A program made the position numbers and the translations under genes. From the NCBI GenBank assembly GCA_019055375.1, contig JAHQIW010002287.1, positions 186,001-250,000 on the forward strand: DNA of 64,000 bases, read 5' to 3'. Under the pieces are notes generated by a model, which worked only from the letters and a program-made list of their open reading frames with translations, was not told the DNA's origin and made no database searches. Numbering within the stretch: the stretch's first letter is position 1; each line of letters opens with the position of its first letter. Of the stretch, positions 10,607-23,100 are shown piece by piece. Source of the DNA: Parelaphostrongylus tenuis. Taxonomy: Eukaryota > Nematoda > Chromadorea > Rhabditida > Metastrongylidae.

Positions 10607-11438
10607 TACAGAGTGCAGAGTCTGATAATTTTTTAAGATATCTCAGCAGTAAAGGAACACTGCATAGTCGAATGTATTCACTCAGTCAAAAGAATTATTA
10701 CGTTTATTAGATCATTAGATACAAGAATGAACAAAAAAATCCACAACAAATTATCGAAATTGCCTCTTTTGAGCCCTATAAATTTGCGAAGGCTCTTGTG
10801 AAACTTTTCAACGATGCTCGCCCACATTTCGACCTTAATTTCGTCCCAAGCACGTATAAAAGCCGTCTTAAACGCACCTATGTTAGTTTAACGAGTAGCC
10901 GGACTTTTTCTCCAGCATGGATAACACAGAATTATCTATTGGGCCGGGATCCGATGAGTTTGCCACTAAATGTCATTGCCCCAAAAGTCTTGAAACAGCT
11001 CTTGACAGAGGGTAATCGTTGAGCGCATCAAATGCGCAGAAGCCCAATCCTGCTGAAGCGTAAATCCATCGGCGTGGAAGCGTTGAGTACCACAAGGTTA
11101 CAGTACGCCCGTAAAACTTGCTGCTGATAGCTGACATCGTTGATTTTGGTCATTCTATTGACGAAGACCAGCACCGTCTTATTGGTGGCGAAAATGCTGG
11201 CCCAGACCATCACAAAGGCCGGAAAGTGACTGCTGTTTTTGCTACTGCAGAGTCCTGCTGACCCTTTTCGAAAAGTTGACGTTGATTCTGACGATTGTGG
11301 AGTGATTCGACCGTGAATTTCTTCTCATTCGCGAATAGCATCTTCGACAGAAAAGCATCAGCAATCATGGGATTCATTTCGCGAACATTTGAAAGACGTT
11401 CTTCTTCCATCCCTTTGCTCTAAAAGTGAGTAAGAGCG

Positions 11439-11799
11439 CGATAATCACTTTTTTGAGCCACGCATGTGGTCTCTTATAAAGCAACTTATAGACCCCAAAA
11501 CATGTGCTCCGACCTTAGCAGTCTCATCAGTCGGGCGGTACCGTTCGTCTTTGTTGCCAATCCAAAATTCTGTGAAATGTTCGTCTACGCCTACTCTTAG
11601 CATGGGTTGGGGTTTTCCTGAGAGGATTGGCAAAAAGGAAGAAGAGTACCTGACGACTGACGAGACTGTGAAGGCTGAAACACATGTATCGGGCTCTATA
11701 AGTTGCCCTATAACAGACTACATGTGTGGCTCAAAAAATTATTATCACGCATAAAAAATTTGAGCATAGTCCTTAAGAAAACATTCGAAACGAAAGGTA
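11439..11799. mobile_element. HH2 element nested in the Tc1/mariner
   Basis: Inserted in the transposase relic. Flanks TGAGTAAGAGCG (11427-11438) and TGAACAAGAGCG (11800-11811) form a 12-bp duplication with two mismatches. It ends in the family terminus AAAGGTA. The plus ribozyme remnant (11651-11694) has CTGACGA, GAAA and ACACATGT, but its stem I 5' strand is lost; the minus remnant near 11500-11545 has CUGAUGA but GGAG in place of GAAA. It is younger than the mariner it interrupts. Confidence 0.75.
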
Positions 11800-12303
11800 T
11801 GAACAAGAGCGATTTGCAACTGCTCAGTTTGATCTTATTTTTGGCAATGCACACTCCTCTCGCTGATCCCAAACTTCCCGAACTATTTTGGTTATCGAAC
11901 GCTTCGGTTTCCTTGAATCTGGCAACGGATCTTGTGAATGTTTCCCGGAGCAGACGCGGTGTTTGGATGACCTTTTCGGGGACGGTCATCAATCCCTTCA
12001 GTCTCTCTCAAACATTTCAAGGCTCTGTAGGCACCTGATGATTTGAGACCGGCGATTTTAATAAAAAGGAATGTTTTCTTTTCGTCTTATGCAACTCAAT
12101 TACTGATACGTTCATTTTTATGATCCATAACTTGAGCACAACTCAAAATAGAGAAATGTATAAAACACAGTCTAGACTAAATTGAACAAAGAATTAAATA
12201 AAATTGTCATAATTGATAAAAAGTATTTTGTCATTGCTAAAACTAACAAAATACAAGATTAAATAATATTCTTTATTTAACCGCCTAAAGCGGTGGTATG
12301 ATG

Positions 12304-12416
12304 TTCGAAATATATACCCATTGATGAAGAGCGATGTGCAAAACTTTCGCGTCAGGAGGGAGTAGAACCCAGGGTTTCGCACATCGCTCTACATCAATGG
12401 ATATATATTTCGAAAA
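12304..12416. repeat. 113-bp hairpin repeat
   Basis: Arms of ~46 bp (GTTCGAAATATATACCCATT... and its near-complement ...AATGGATATATATTTCGAAA) share a GCGATGTGC segment and are separated by ~20 bp. It lies just inside the right terminal repeat of the Tc1/mariner and looks like a MITE insertion. No coding content. Confidence 0.65.
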
Positions 12417-13379
12417 TACAAGATTATCAAAACTAAAACCGCACCCTGTATATGTGTGAAGGAAGGATACCTTATTTGATCTGATGAGGATAAAGGAATT
12501 AATAGAGTAATGTACAAAACACTGGATCTTTCACACTGTATAAAACTTTCATAATGTGACAAGATGTTTTATAGATAATGTTCATTTTCACCGGAATTCT
12601 TATATGTGTTGTGCACGAAAGATGTTGATTAGAAAGCAAGAATTCTAACACAAAGATACAGGGCAATGGGAAATTTTCGCCAGCTTATTTGGCGGTCGTG
12701 ACATGGAAATCAACCTAATTTCACAATAAACGCCAATGACAACGTTATCAGCTAAACGCTATTATTTGTGATACGACAGGCGTAACTCCGGACTTTTCGG
12801 CAGAATCGTATTCTTATCGTTTAGCGTTCAGCTTTACGTTCACAAAATCAAGGCGATTGAGGAACTGCTTTCAACTACGAAAGGAGAACGAAAATGTCAT
12901 TTAAATCATATTCAGGAGAGCAGAGAGACATTTTTTCACTTAAAGCTTGCTGATAGTCAAAGCATTAAATGTAAAGACTATCTCATAGTAACGATGAAAA
13001 TGTTGTTACATTCGAGTTATTTGATGATAATAGAGTTTCAGATGACTTGGATGACTCAAGTTTCTAGAGAACATCTAAAAAAGGTTAGAAATCTTCTTTG
13101 ATTAACTGCATTTCATGGCGGAATGCGGTAGTAGGGTGGTCAACGTTCGTCACTGCTGATAGTAGAACACTGTAGTCGCAAAGATCTCCGTACTTCTTTA
13201 GCTTAGGTAATTTTTAAGTCACTATTCGCAGCGTTTTCTTTTTGTAACTTGTCACCTACATACATTTGTCGTCTCCTTAACGTTCTAATGGCGAGCAAGC
13301 GTCAGTAAACTCTTCATATCTTCCTGTATCGTGAGAGTATCTCAGTAGGCCACGACGTATTTCAAGACTTGTTGAGCAT

Positions 13380-14900
13380 CATATATTTTTTTAGGGTTTT
13401 CGTAAAAGATTTTGACCAACATTCAGTAGATGTTTTCCTGCGCTTCGATATGCCAAGGAAATCAGTCGATACCTACTCTTGTTCATGATTGTCGTTAAAG
13501 CGCATTCAGTGTTCCAGTCCGCTAAACATTCGACATATTCTTGTCTGGAATGGCGTCTTTGAATCTTTATTTTTAACGTACGTTCGCCAATTTTCTTCTT
13601 TTCTTTCGTGATACGGGATACCTTTAGCATGAAGTCCTCGATTGCTTTTGAAAGTTCTCTTGGGCGCTCGCTTAATGGTGCTCAGTTGCGTAGCTAAGGC
13701 CCTCTTCATATTGATTTTCCAACATAGATACACGTGATTGAGGCATTTGAAGATGATGAAAAATCAATTCAAGAACTAGTCTTTATTGAAAGCCTACGCG
13801 AGATTGGTATATTTTCTCAAAATCAATGATTGACGTTCTGGTGACTCCGTCTTCCTTAGAGCCTAAACGTTTTAATACGTTACATAATCACGTTTAGGCT
13901 CCGAGAAAAGCGAAGTCATCAAAACGTCAGCCATCGCTTTTGAAGCTGCTTATGAACCTCGCTTATGCTTGGATAAGGATTAGTTCTCAAATATCTTTTC
14001 ATTTTCACTTTTCACTCAACATACCGAGGTTCTATGAAAGTCGATCTTTCAACATTCAAAGATCCGCTGAGCGTGAAAAGGGCATACAAACCCAATCCGT
14101 TGCCTATGAACATCTTTTTTGTGTGATTTCATAGAATACTAACCTGACGTGCGCTCTTGCAATCTGCAAACATTCATTTTGCATTGCTGATGTTTGATCT
14201 TCTAAGAACGATGTAATCAGCAAAGCAAAGAGTCATCGACCGCTATGCTGCTACATTATGATATTCACACAAGGCTCTAAAGAGCAGCTGTGAACAGTTT
14301 TGGTAAGCTGGTATCGTCTTGACGAGCTCCTCTTCTTACGGCGAGTGCAATATCGTTATAATGGTGATACTCTCGCTGCGAAATCTTCAAAGAGCCCATC
14401 AAAAAAAGAACTTGGTGTACTGAGTAGGAACGTCCCGGCAGTCCAGAGCTTCTTTGACTACTGCTGCTTCAGCTGAATTAAAAGCCTTGAAATCGATGAA
14501 ATTGAGACAAAGCGAATTCTTGTACATCTGTGAGGCTTTTATAATTTTGTTATCATGCGGATGTGGTCTGCTGTAATGAAGTCTTTTCAAAGCCCTGCTT
14601 GTTTGCATGTTTGTTCTCTGTCCAGTGTTAGGATGATTTTCTCAAAGACAGCACTAATGAAGAACTGATGGATTATAGAAAAAAGGAGATTAAGCGAAAG
14701 ATGCCGCTGTCGTGGAAGTTTTCATTTTGGAACAATAACACGAGCTCATTGACCACCCAATAACGAGTGACCTTACGAATACTATGAAAATTGCTGTTGA
14801 AGAGAGCGATTTGGTGTTGAGGTGAAGAGTAAGGCGATGTCCCATAGCTTGTCGTAGGCGTGGTCGTTCCCAGTGATGTCCTTAGCAACCCGAAATTTTA
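13380..14900 (-). pseudogene. RTE-type LINE reverse transcriptase, decayed
   Basis: Reading 14900 to 13380 on the minus strand gives the order of RTE reverse transcriptase blocks with stops and frameshifts: FQNENFHDSGIFRLIS (like 'KGDPHDIGNYRPICLLS'), NTGQRTNMQTSRALKRL, SLCLNFIDFKAFNSAEAAVV followed by EALDCRDVPTQYTK, CFADYIVL (the FADDIVL motif, second D lost), then INMKRALATQLSTIKRA, MRFNDNHEQE and TGRPPTRW-like DFFTKTL remnants. A palindrome of hammerhead relics is inserted at 13827-13935. No endonuclease or gag part was recognised upstream. Not functional. Confidence 0.75.
13827..13935. repeat. Palindrome of two hammerhead-like relics (family 3)
   Basis: The plus arm (13897-13932) runs GGCTCCGAGAAAAGCG...AAAACGTCAGCC. 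The minus arm (13827-13863) read as complement runs GGCTCTAAGGAAGACGG...AGAACGTCAATC. Both align with GGCTCTGAAGATGGCG...GAAACGTAAGCC at 20914, including the GGCU/AGCC stem I in the plus arm. Cores are mutated. It splits the RTE relic. Confidence 0.5.
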
Positions 14901-15764
14901 TCGCCTCTCATTGTCTCTCCATCTTAGTCGTAGACTGGAGCATCAAGTGTACTGGATACCGGGATTAAGTTATTCCTTATTGCACTGTTAGTGGTTATTG
15001 AAGTTCCGATAGCTCAAACTTCGCTCATGTTGCCACCTTCGCCGCTGTCCTAGGACCTTTTGAATGAGAGAGAGATTTACTACCCTGCGACTAATATAAA
15101 ACCACTAAAGCGATGAGTACTGTTATTAGTTTGCCCTTAGCTCAGAGCAAGAACATAACGCAAAAAAAAACAAAAAAATTAAATAAAACTAAATAAATAA
15201 AAGAAGAGAGAAAAACAAAAATTAGACTCTTCCTCAACTTTCTGAGCCCTCATAGAAAGATAGATCTCTGCTACACATCGCGTGCAATATTCATTCATAA
15301 CACCTCTTGGCCACGTTAGGTGGTAAATCACCAAAAGCCTACATTTAGATGAATAATATCTAAAAAAAAGCCTACATTGTGTCTGTAAAACGCGTGGAAC
15401 TCCAATGAAAAGAAAATCCGAGTCTGAAGCGTAGATTCCGAGTTTTGTTCTATCTAGGCATTTTTTGGTGTATGTGCGCAATTTTTTTACACGACCCACC
15501 CTTCACGCTTGCGTATTCCAACAGTTTTTTGAATTTTATTCGTTTTGTGACGTACGTCATCTGCCAAGGTCTTCTAACTTTCGCGTAGATGTTCGGCTGC
15601 TCATCGAGGATTTTCATTCCGTAACGACTGTGGTTGAGTGCTGGTCAAGCCGATTCTCCTTGGCGTTGTGAGGAAGTCACGCTAGAACGTTTCTACTTGG
15701 ATTGCAGAGAGTGAACTCTTTTTTGGAAAATCGTGACGCCGATATAATTTGAATAGTTCTTTAT

Positions 15765-15990
15765 TTTTCACTGCCTTTCATCAGCGCTGTGATGTTATAG
15801 TGCACCTCAGAGCATCAAATGGTATACAAAACATCCGACCCAGCCAGACTTTGAACCGGAGTTTCACCTATCCCGGAAGCGCGTGCTACCACTATGCTAC
15901 TGATGTCTCAGTCCTTCCACCATTTATCTGCGGTACATTCAGACTATACATCTCGAATAACTATCAAAACAATTGGGCTTAGCGCCGATA
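15765..15990 (-). repeat. SINE family C, copy 5
   Basis: TTTCATCAGCGCTGTGATG end, box B complement GACTTTGAACCGGAG and box A complement CGTGCTACCACTATGCTACT, in the order seen at 8735-8995. Confidence 0.65.
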
Positions 15991-17525
15991 GGCGCTTATC
16001 CAACCAAACCGAGAAGGTTGTCTGCCGACACTTGCGAAAGGATAGATCGAAAAACGTGGTAGCAGAGCGGCGGTATCGGCAGTGTAGCACACATCCGACC
16101 TTCTGGCATTCAATATGTTCTCTTGTCTTCATCGCGTTATCTAGAATTTTTTTCCCTTGAACACGTCATAGATTGTTGATTGAGCACATCATGCAATCTT
16201 AAAGATAACCAGGATGAGATGTTCCATAGGGGAGTTAATTACTGGGTGCCGAAAAGTTTGAGGTGCGAGACGCCTTCTCATATTATACAAAACAGTTAAT
16301 AAATTAATGTTCCTCATTAGTCGATAAAGCTTTCCGGACTTCCGAAGTGGATACTTTTCAGACTCAGATATTTTTGTCATTGCCTAGACACTTATTGATG
16401 GTAACGATGAAGAACAAACTTTGGCAGCGCTTTATTATGTAATAAACGTGAGAAAGCATTGTTGAGAGTGGTGATTGTTTGAGCGGTAATCCATTTCAAC
16501 AGAATCAATAAGATTGGACTATAATCAACCACTTTTGAGGAATATGCTGCCTCGGACACTCGATAGAAAATGCGGCTCCGAAGCAGAGGGCAGCGCTGAA
16601 ACATTAGCCACACAACACGATTCATAACAACCTCGTTTATGCTTATAGGTACGCCAAAGTATCGTTTATTCATACAAGTTTAGAATGATAACCAGTGACT
16701 GAAGAGAATGCTATTTTGTTATGTTTTTATTTTTATGATTCGTCGCAAATTGTGTGGAATTGAGCATTTCCGTTTGGCTCCTTTTCTCGCGTTGATCACC
16801 CACTCCCCCTGAGAACTTTGTCATATTCATGAAAGCTGCTCGAATATCAGTTTCAGTCATTTTGCTACAGCCCTATAAAATGTCGCAGTTTTCGGCAGCA
16901 GGTATTTGTCACTTTTGAGGTATCGGAGAGAATTTCGCTCAATTAGGGCTGATCAGCAGAAGGCATTTTCTAGTGGAGCAAATTTTCAATTATTCTCTTG
17001 TCCACTCTGATCATTATCAAGCAACATCAAAACTAATACTGCTGATAATCACCATTCGGGTTTATTGACACGATAACGAAAGACTGATACGAATTTTTAT
17101 CAAAGCTGACCGTTCAGCAATATTTTTACTTTTCGACCACATTCGAACGGAAATAGATAGCAAGACGATAAACAGGACTTATAGACCAAAGTTTTGGGAG
17201 AAGTCAAAAAGTATGTTTATACCAACAACATAAGATCTGTTTTTTTCAGCACCAGGATTCGTGAACATTGACAAAACTACTTCAGAACTTGTAAGGGTTC
17301 TTGTAATGCAAGATTTTGGTATACAGTGAAAATTTCCAATTACTGAGAGCTTGATCCTTCTTCCTGATCGGCTTATACCTACCTTGCTGCGTGCGGATCA
17401 CATCGATTCGTCCGCATCGGTCGGGAAGTTGTGCAAAAGATCTCTTAGACAGAGTCACAAACTTTATTTATTTTGGTACAGCAGATCGATCAAGACAAAA
17501 TTACATTTTTTCATAAGAGTATGTA
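15991..17525. other. Gene-free stretch
   Basis: No exon, RNA gene or complete repeat recognised. The open frames here (up to 93 codons) lack splice-site context and protein-family motifs. Confidence 0.4.
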
Positions 17526-17529
17526 TACC

Positions 17530-17822
17530 AAGAGCGCTGTGGCGCAGTAATTAGAGGTGTTCTGCGTCGCACACAAGGTCAACGGTTCGATCTCGCGCTA
17601 ATGGCTCACAACGCCATCCATCTCTCCGGGCTCGGCTAATTGCTACCAGATTGGTCTCACACTTGTCTGGGAGGATAAGCAGCACTGACTCGGTTCAGCG
17701 GGAGGCCACCGCGAGTCATTGTAAAGGCCCAGATGTGTTCATTCACCTCAAACGAAGTTAAAAATTGAAAACGAATGCATGACGCATCTCTCAGGGACTG
17801 ATCAATGCCGAAAGCTTTATCC
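17530..17822 (+). repeat. SINE family A, best-preserved copy
   Basis: tRNA-like head with box A (TGGCGCAGTAATTAGAGG) and box B (GGTTCGATCTCGC) ~45 bp apart. The body follows: CCATCCATCTCTCCGGG, CACTTGTCTGGGAGGATAAG, CAGCACTGACTCGGTTCAGC, GGGAGGCCACCGCGAGTCAT, then GACGCATCTCTCAGGGACTG and ATCAATGCCGAAAGC. Used as reference for the other nine copies. Confidence 0.85.
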
Positions 17823-18479
17823 TTTTTATCTTTATGTGTACTCGCATATGTGTATTGTATAAATACAGTGGGTTGAGGCACTCTGATCATAGCAGTATCC
17901 GCCGAATCACATAGTACCTGTGCGATTACTCAGTGTTTTAGGCCCGGATGAAATTAGTCATCTACCAATGCAGATCCCTTAAGCCGAACTATTGTTCTTT
18001 TTGAGCTTGAACAACGTCGTTTAGTATTGTGGAAAGCATGTGAAATCACATATATTCATAACAAAGAGATTACTTTAGCACAAAATTAAACTGCTCAGAA
18101 GCTATGGTTTTAAAAATTTATATTAAACATGAAAAACACGAAAGTAGAGAAAGAGTGTAGATTGAAGATCAGTGAGGAGAAAGGGTTGTGGCAGTTCATC
18201 AGACTGAGGTGAATTCCGGTGGACGACTGAGCGGCGATGAACGCGTCGACTGCGTGGAGTATTGTGGCGGCGACCTAAAAATTGCTCATGTTGTTGTCTT
18301 CTCGACCTGAAGGATCATATACTTTTAAAATAGTAAGAGTGATAGATCACCAAATTTGATATTACTCAATATTTCCTTGATAAAAATCTTGAACAATGTT
18401 TTGGTGGTACTTGCAACTACCTGTTTCATTGTATCAGGTTCGAAGGAAAGTCTGGGGCACAAAAAATTGAGGATTTATG

Positions 18480-18880
18480 CATGAATTCCACTAAACAAAA
18501 ACGATAATAACTACTCTTCAAAATAGAGGCCATCGTTTTCTACTACTGCCATCAGTCCGCCAAGTTTCGGATCTGGTCGAAGTACAATTCTTTCGACTTC
18601 GAATCAAGGAATTCTTGACATACTTCTATACTTCATCGAACGAGTCGAATCGATGTCCTGAATGAGGCTTGCCTTCGCAATCAAGGATCTCCGGCATTAT
18701 AACATTGAAAGCAGCATCCAGCGACAGATTTGCTTCTTATGTCTTTCCCTTTATCTTTGTTAAATTCATCGACTACAGCTCGCTTTGAATACCCTTTTTC
18801 CACTGATGACGCAATAAAACACGAACTTCAATTGTACTAGTGGACATAGCGGAGGCTTGTGGTAAAGTAAAAATAAAGAC
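18480..18880 (-). pseudogene. Mariner transposase relic, internally deleted
   Basis: The minus strand starts with TSTIEVRVLLRHQWKKG (N-terminal helix-turn-helix region), passes through FQCYNAGDP...LRRQASFRT (like 'WFQRFNAGD..L.DKPRSGRP'), and jumps to the C-terminal LDSKSKELYFDQIRNLAD. The catalytic core is absent. This is a mariner lineage different from those at 3357 and 10609. Confidence 0.65.
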
Positions 18881-19217
18881 GATTAATATCTAGGCCTTTA
18901 GTGAGAAATTCCCACATGAAAGGCTGTAAAATTCCCATGATATGAATGGGAGTCATCTCATGTTAATTGAAAAGCCTCAAAACTTTCTATCCAACCTAGT
19001 AGTAAAAAATTTGCCTAGAGTTCACCGACTACTCACAGTGTTCGTGGAGAAATTCGACTTCTTGGCTCCCTCTCAAATGTCGGCATTTCCGATCGTGACG
19101 ACGTAAATTGCTTTGCTTTTTCAAATCCATTCAAAGGTTCCTGAATTTCAAAACAAATAAAGCAGAAACAGAAGCGATAAATAGTGTGGTCAATGTTTCT
19201 ACTATAATGCATCGAAA

Positions 19218-19460
19218 TGGGGTGCCTTGACCGAGCGGTTGTGATGTTCGTCGCAGCGCACGTGGGGCCGAACTTTACCCCTTAACGTTCGTTTAGCAGT
19301 CAGCAACGAACGTCCTATCTAACGCCACCTCTATGCTATCCGAGAGCCAACCAGTATTTTACGACGCTAGGAAGAAGAAGAAAAAAAACGACGAATGCTA
19401 GAAATAGTGGGATTCGCGCAGTGAAAAAAAGAACACTGTGAAAACGGATCAATAATGTGT
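19218..19460 (+). repeat. SINE family B with tRNA-Leu/Ser-like head
   Basis: The head GGGTGCCTTGACCGAGCGGT followed by TGTGATGTTCGTCGCAGCGC is tRNA-like, with an extended box A as in class II tRNAs. The body includes CAGTCAGCAACGAACG and the tail GACGAATGCTAGAAATAGTG then GGATTCGCGCAGTG, matching the complement of 54900-55165. Confidence 0.7.
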
Positions 19461-20125
19461 TTGAAATAAAGTGTATCGAGTTTTTGGCATAGGGACTTGG
19501 AGTGGTATTCAAGCGTTGCAGAACTGCACAGACAAGCAACCAACTAGAGTAGCTGAAGGACTACAAAATGCTAAAGCGATAGGGAATTCTAAAGAACACT
19601 ATAAAAGTGGATAATTAGCCCACATATGGACGAAAAATTTGCAAAGAATCATCATAGTCTATTGCATTAAACTTCCTAGATTATGGAATTTAATGAATGA
19701 TTTCATGAGTTAAGTCTGTAACTCGGTGATCAAGTCATTGAACAATCACTTGCGTTCATTGTTACGTCATCAAAACACTCTAGAAGATCAATTACTTGCG
19801 GTGAAATCAAAATCATATACGAACTTATTTACAACGCAAAGGAAATTATTTAAATCTGTGTGGAAGATCACAGGCATTCTTCCATGATGAAGAGGTTAGT
19901 GGCTCTTTGTAAGTGGGATATCAATAGAGGATAAAACGCTCAAAATCAATGGATTACTTGTGGGTGTGCTTTGCACTCGAAAATTTTGCATATCACTTAG
20001 TATTTTTAGACAAGCTTCAACACTTATCAGCAATTCTCAAAGCCCAATCCTCACGAATCTTGACAGTGAAAGAAAATTACTTGCTGTGACAGTTCAAAAC
20101 AATAATACAGCCATTTTCAGGCCCA

Positions 20126-23100
20126 CTAAGATCTTACAGTCTCTGGACCCACGACACTTGTACTTCTGGATGGTGATCTTCGCTTCTTCCGATCGGACTG
20201 CTTGATAATCCAGCAAATAGCAAATGTTCCGATTAGTACAAGAAGAATCGCTATAGCTATAGACATCCATTGTAGCCACACAAATATGTTGTCCTTGGCT
20301 CTAAGATAGAGCTATTTTTTTCAAAAATGGTTATGATACAATTCTGGTTCTAAATACCTATGGCGGCACCAAGGTTGTTCACCTTGCGTCCATTGCATAC
20401 GCCACGAGTTATCTTGCTCATTACGAATTTTCAGGCCTAGAATAGCATTAATCTTCTACTTATATATATTTCATAATCTCTAGCAGATTCCCATGATGGC
20501 GGCACATACACTGGAACTCAGAATCGCCTTTCATGACGTGCGTCTGGAAACAGCTGAACGAAAGCTTGTCGCCCTCCAAATATGCCGGCTCACCACTTGA
20601 TGGTCCTTTGATAAGGTACTCTGGATATTCTATGTTCATAGCACCGCATGAGTTATCTGAAATAATGAAATCATCAATTTCTCTGATTATGATGATGCTT
20701 GACTCGGCCTGAGCCAGGCGCAGTCTCACTTAAGCACTGACCCTACGTGGCAGGTATTCAGTGAATAATTGAAAGACCTGAAACATCTAAGCGGGTGAGT
20801 GTGTTCTTGTAATGAAGTTCTTACTATGCAATCCAAAATTCGTTTCTTACGTTTTCTGCTGAGGTTATGGAGGCTTTTGACTGAATGATTTACAAATCAA
20901 TTTGACCTTCTCAGGCTCTGAAGATGGCGAACCTCGCTGAAACGTAAGCCACCCACAAGTGTTGTAATATTCATGCTGCATTATCAACTGTATTGTTATA
21001 TGCTACGCTAATCTTCAATAAATAATATCAATAGCACCTCGGAACGGCTAAACAGAAAAAATTAGCCATTTATTCAAACTATACCGAGGTTAATAAATGT
21101 CGGTCCTGGGGTCTATTACATTACCAACCCATGACGTCAGAACTAATCACAACGCCTCATTGAAATCCCCATCAAATTGCTAGCCTGTAGCCAGCTTCTA
21201 CGAGCCATTTTATAAATTGCTGTCCTACTGTCCAGCTCAGGGAGTGGAAAAAGAGCTCGAAAAGGCTTAAGGGGCTTCAAAAAATTATTCCAAAGGACCA
21301 TGACTGCAGGGCAGGTACACTACATACGCAACGCACGCTATGAGTGAAGTTAATCGTGGTATTGAAAGAAAGAGCTCAATCGTTTACAAACAGATGAAAT
21401 GTTGATATGATGAGATTGATTGAAACGACAACCGATGCCATAGGTAACACAAATATTCTTTTTTTTTTTTGTAAAAAACATTCCTGTCTTCGTTCACATT
21501 ACTTGAGCATTCTCTATGACATCTCATACTCGAAAAGAATATCATTCTTGAATATTCTTTTTTCTAGTAATAGCCCGCTGCCTCATCGTTAGACTAGGAC
21601 GTCCTTCAAGATGGATGGCTCCTGCGCTTAACAGCAACGATACTAAGTCCTAACGAACCCTTCGGTGAATACGGTATTACAGCATGATGCAAACGGTAGA
21701 ACCTCATAAGAAATGAATTGTGAACCTACATCGTGTAGCGCCTTCCATTCTTTGATTCAAATAGTAATAGTACGAAGTTCGTGCCTCTTCACCTAGCATG
21801 CGAGCCTGAAACAAATTTCAACATCTTTTAATAAAATACACATTTTATTCAACTGTTCACGATTAATAGTCTACGAAAAATTCCCCATTTTTGCCGCGTT
21901 TATAGCCGATTTTCTTAGTCGACTTCAAATCAGGTCGTAAAGCAGCGAAGACAACTCGCAACATCAGCATCCTATTGGCCCGGTGACTGCTAACGAACGT
22001 AGTGCAGTGGTAGTCCAAGTTTCGCGCAAAAGACACGAAGCGTTGAAGATGAGGAACGTCGGAAAAGGACGTAGAGAGAAATTATCGAGCTGAACCTCTC
22101 AAGACTACACGAAGTGTCTAACTAGAACTCCACGTCGACCACTGTATAACTGTTTGTTATCTGAAGCACGTCACACAAGTTACTGTGATTTCAGAACTGC
22201 CTTAGACCGCAGCTACTTTTGCACTAACCTAATGTAAGTCTACGGGAATTCTTTAACTTGCCGCGTTTATATGCCATAACTATATGCCCGTTACCGGGAG
22301 CGCGTGCTAACCACTGTTCTAACCAAAGAGGCCCATGCTCTGCTATCACTCTTTTTGCGATATAGGGTAGCAAAGCTGGTGTTTTTGTTGTGTATACTCG
22401 CCTGACATAGGGGCCGAACAAGGTTGCCGCCACCTTTTCAAGTTGAGGGCTATTTACGCAAGACTGAATACAGAAATACAAAACCATGTAAAAACTAAGA
22501 CATTTGGCGAAAGGAATTTGTTTGACGTCACACACAGCTGCAATTCAACATATGAAGAGCAACGTAGGCAGAAGGGGCGCATAGGATTCGAAACGCTTAT
22601 ACGGTGAATCATAATCTCGCACAAGTTACTCTGCTCGGTGATCGACGGTTGAAAGGCTAGATGTTCATACAATTCTGAATGTGAACCTTCTTGTCACAAT
22701 CAATTATCATAAGAATGTTTCTACAGTCCCTACAATGCAATATGCTTATCACTATGTCCATTGTACCAGAAAATGTTTGAAACGTGGTAGTTTTGATTGA
22801 CAAGTGATAACCTTGAAATCACACACAGTTAAAGTGGCCCTACTCAAAACAAACTCAGTCGCACCACAAAAATAGTCCTTCTGAGAGTTTATTGGTGAAA
22901 ACATTGAACCATCAAGACCACATAATACGTTGCAGTAGATAGAACCAAAAGCTAAGCTCAAAACTACCGAAAGAAACATTCTATCAACGTTAAAAATGTT
23001 TAAAGCTAGGAAAGAATGATTGAACCTATCAATCAAGATATTATTAAACCCCTTTTTGAGATCAGAAACAACTCAACGATTCAGAGGTACCTGCAGCATA

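Larger units (their letters stand above)
10609..12448 (-). mobile_element. Tc1/mariner element, decayed, with nested insertions
   Basis: Terminal repeats CAGAGTGCAGAGTCTGATAA (10609) and GGTTTTAGTTTTGAT...CCGCACCCTG (right) are flanked by TA (10607-10608 and 12449-12450). On the minus strand the transposase starts with MDHKNERI, continues through an HTH region (GVWMT-like, SFRETF, VPEKVIQTPRLLRE on the minus strand) and reaches the catalytic region FRPLMMVWASIFATNKTVLVFVN, all broken by stops and frameshifts. An HH2 element (11439-11799) and a hairpin repeat (12304-12416) are inserted. Same family as the palindromic copy at 39858-40807. Not functional. Confidence 0.8.

Noticed and set aside
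22752..23036. Minus-strand frame with a hydrophobic start (MFLSVVLSLAFGSIYC) that resembles a signal peptide
   Set aside because: It lies in a mesh-like gene intron on the same strand, has no partner exons, and the cysteine pattern fits no family I know.
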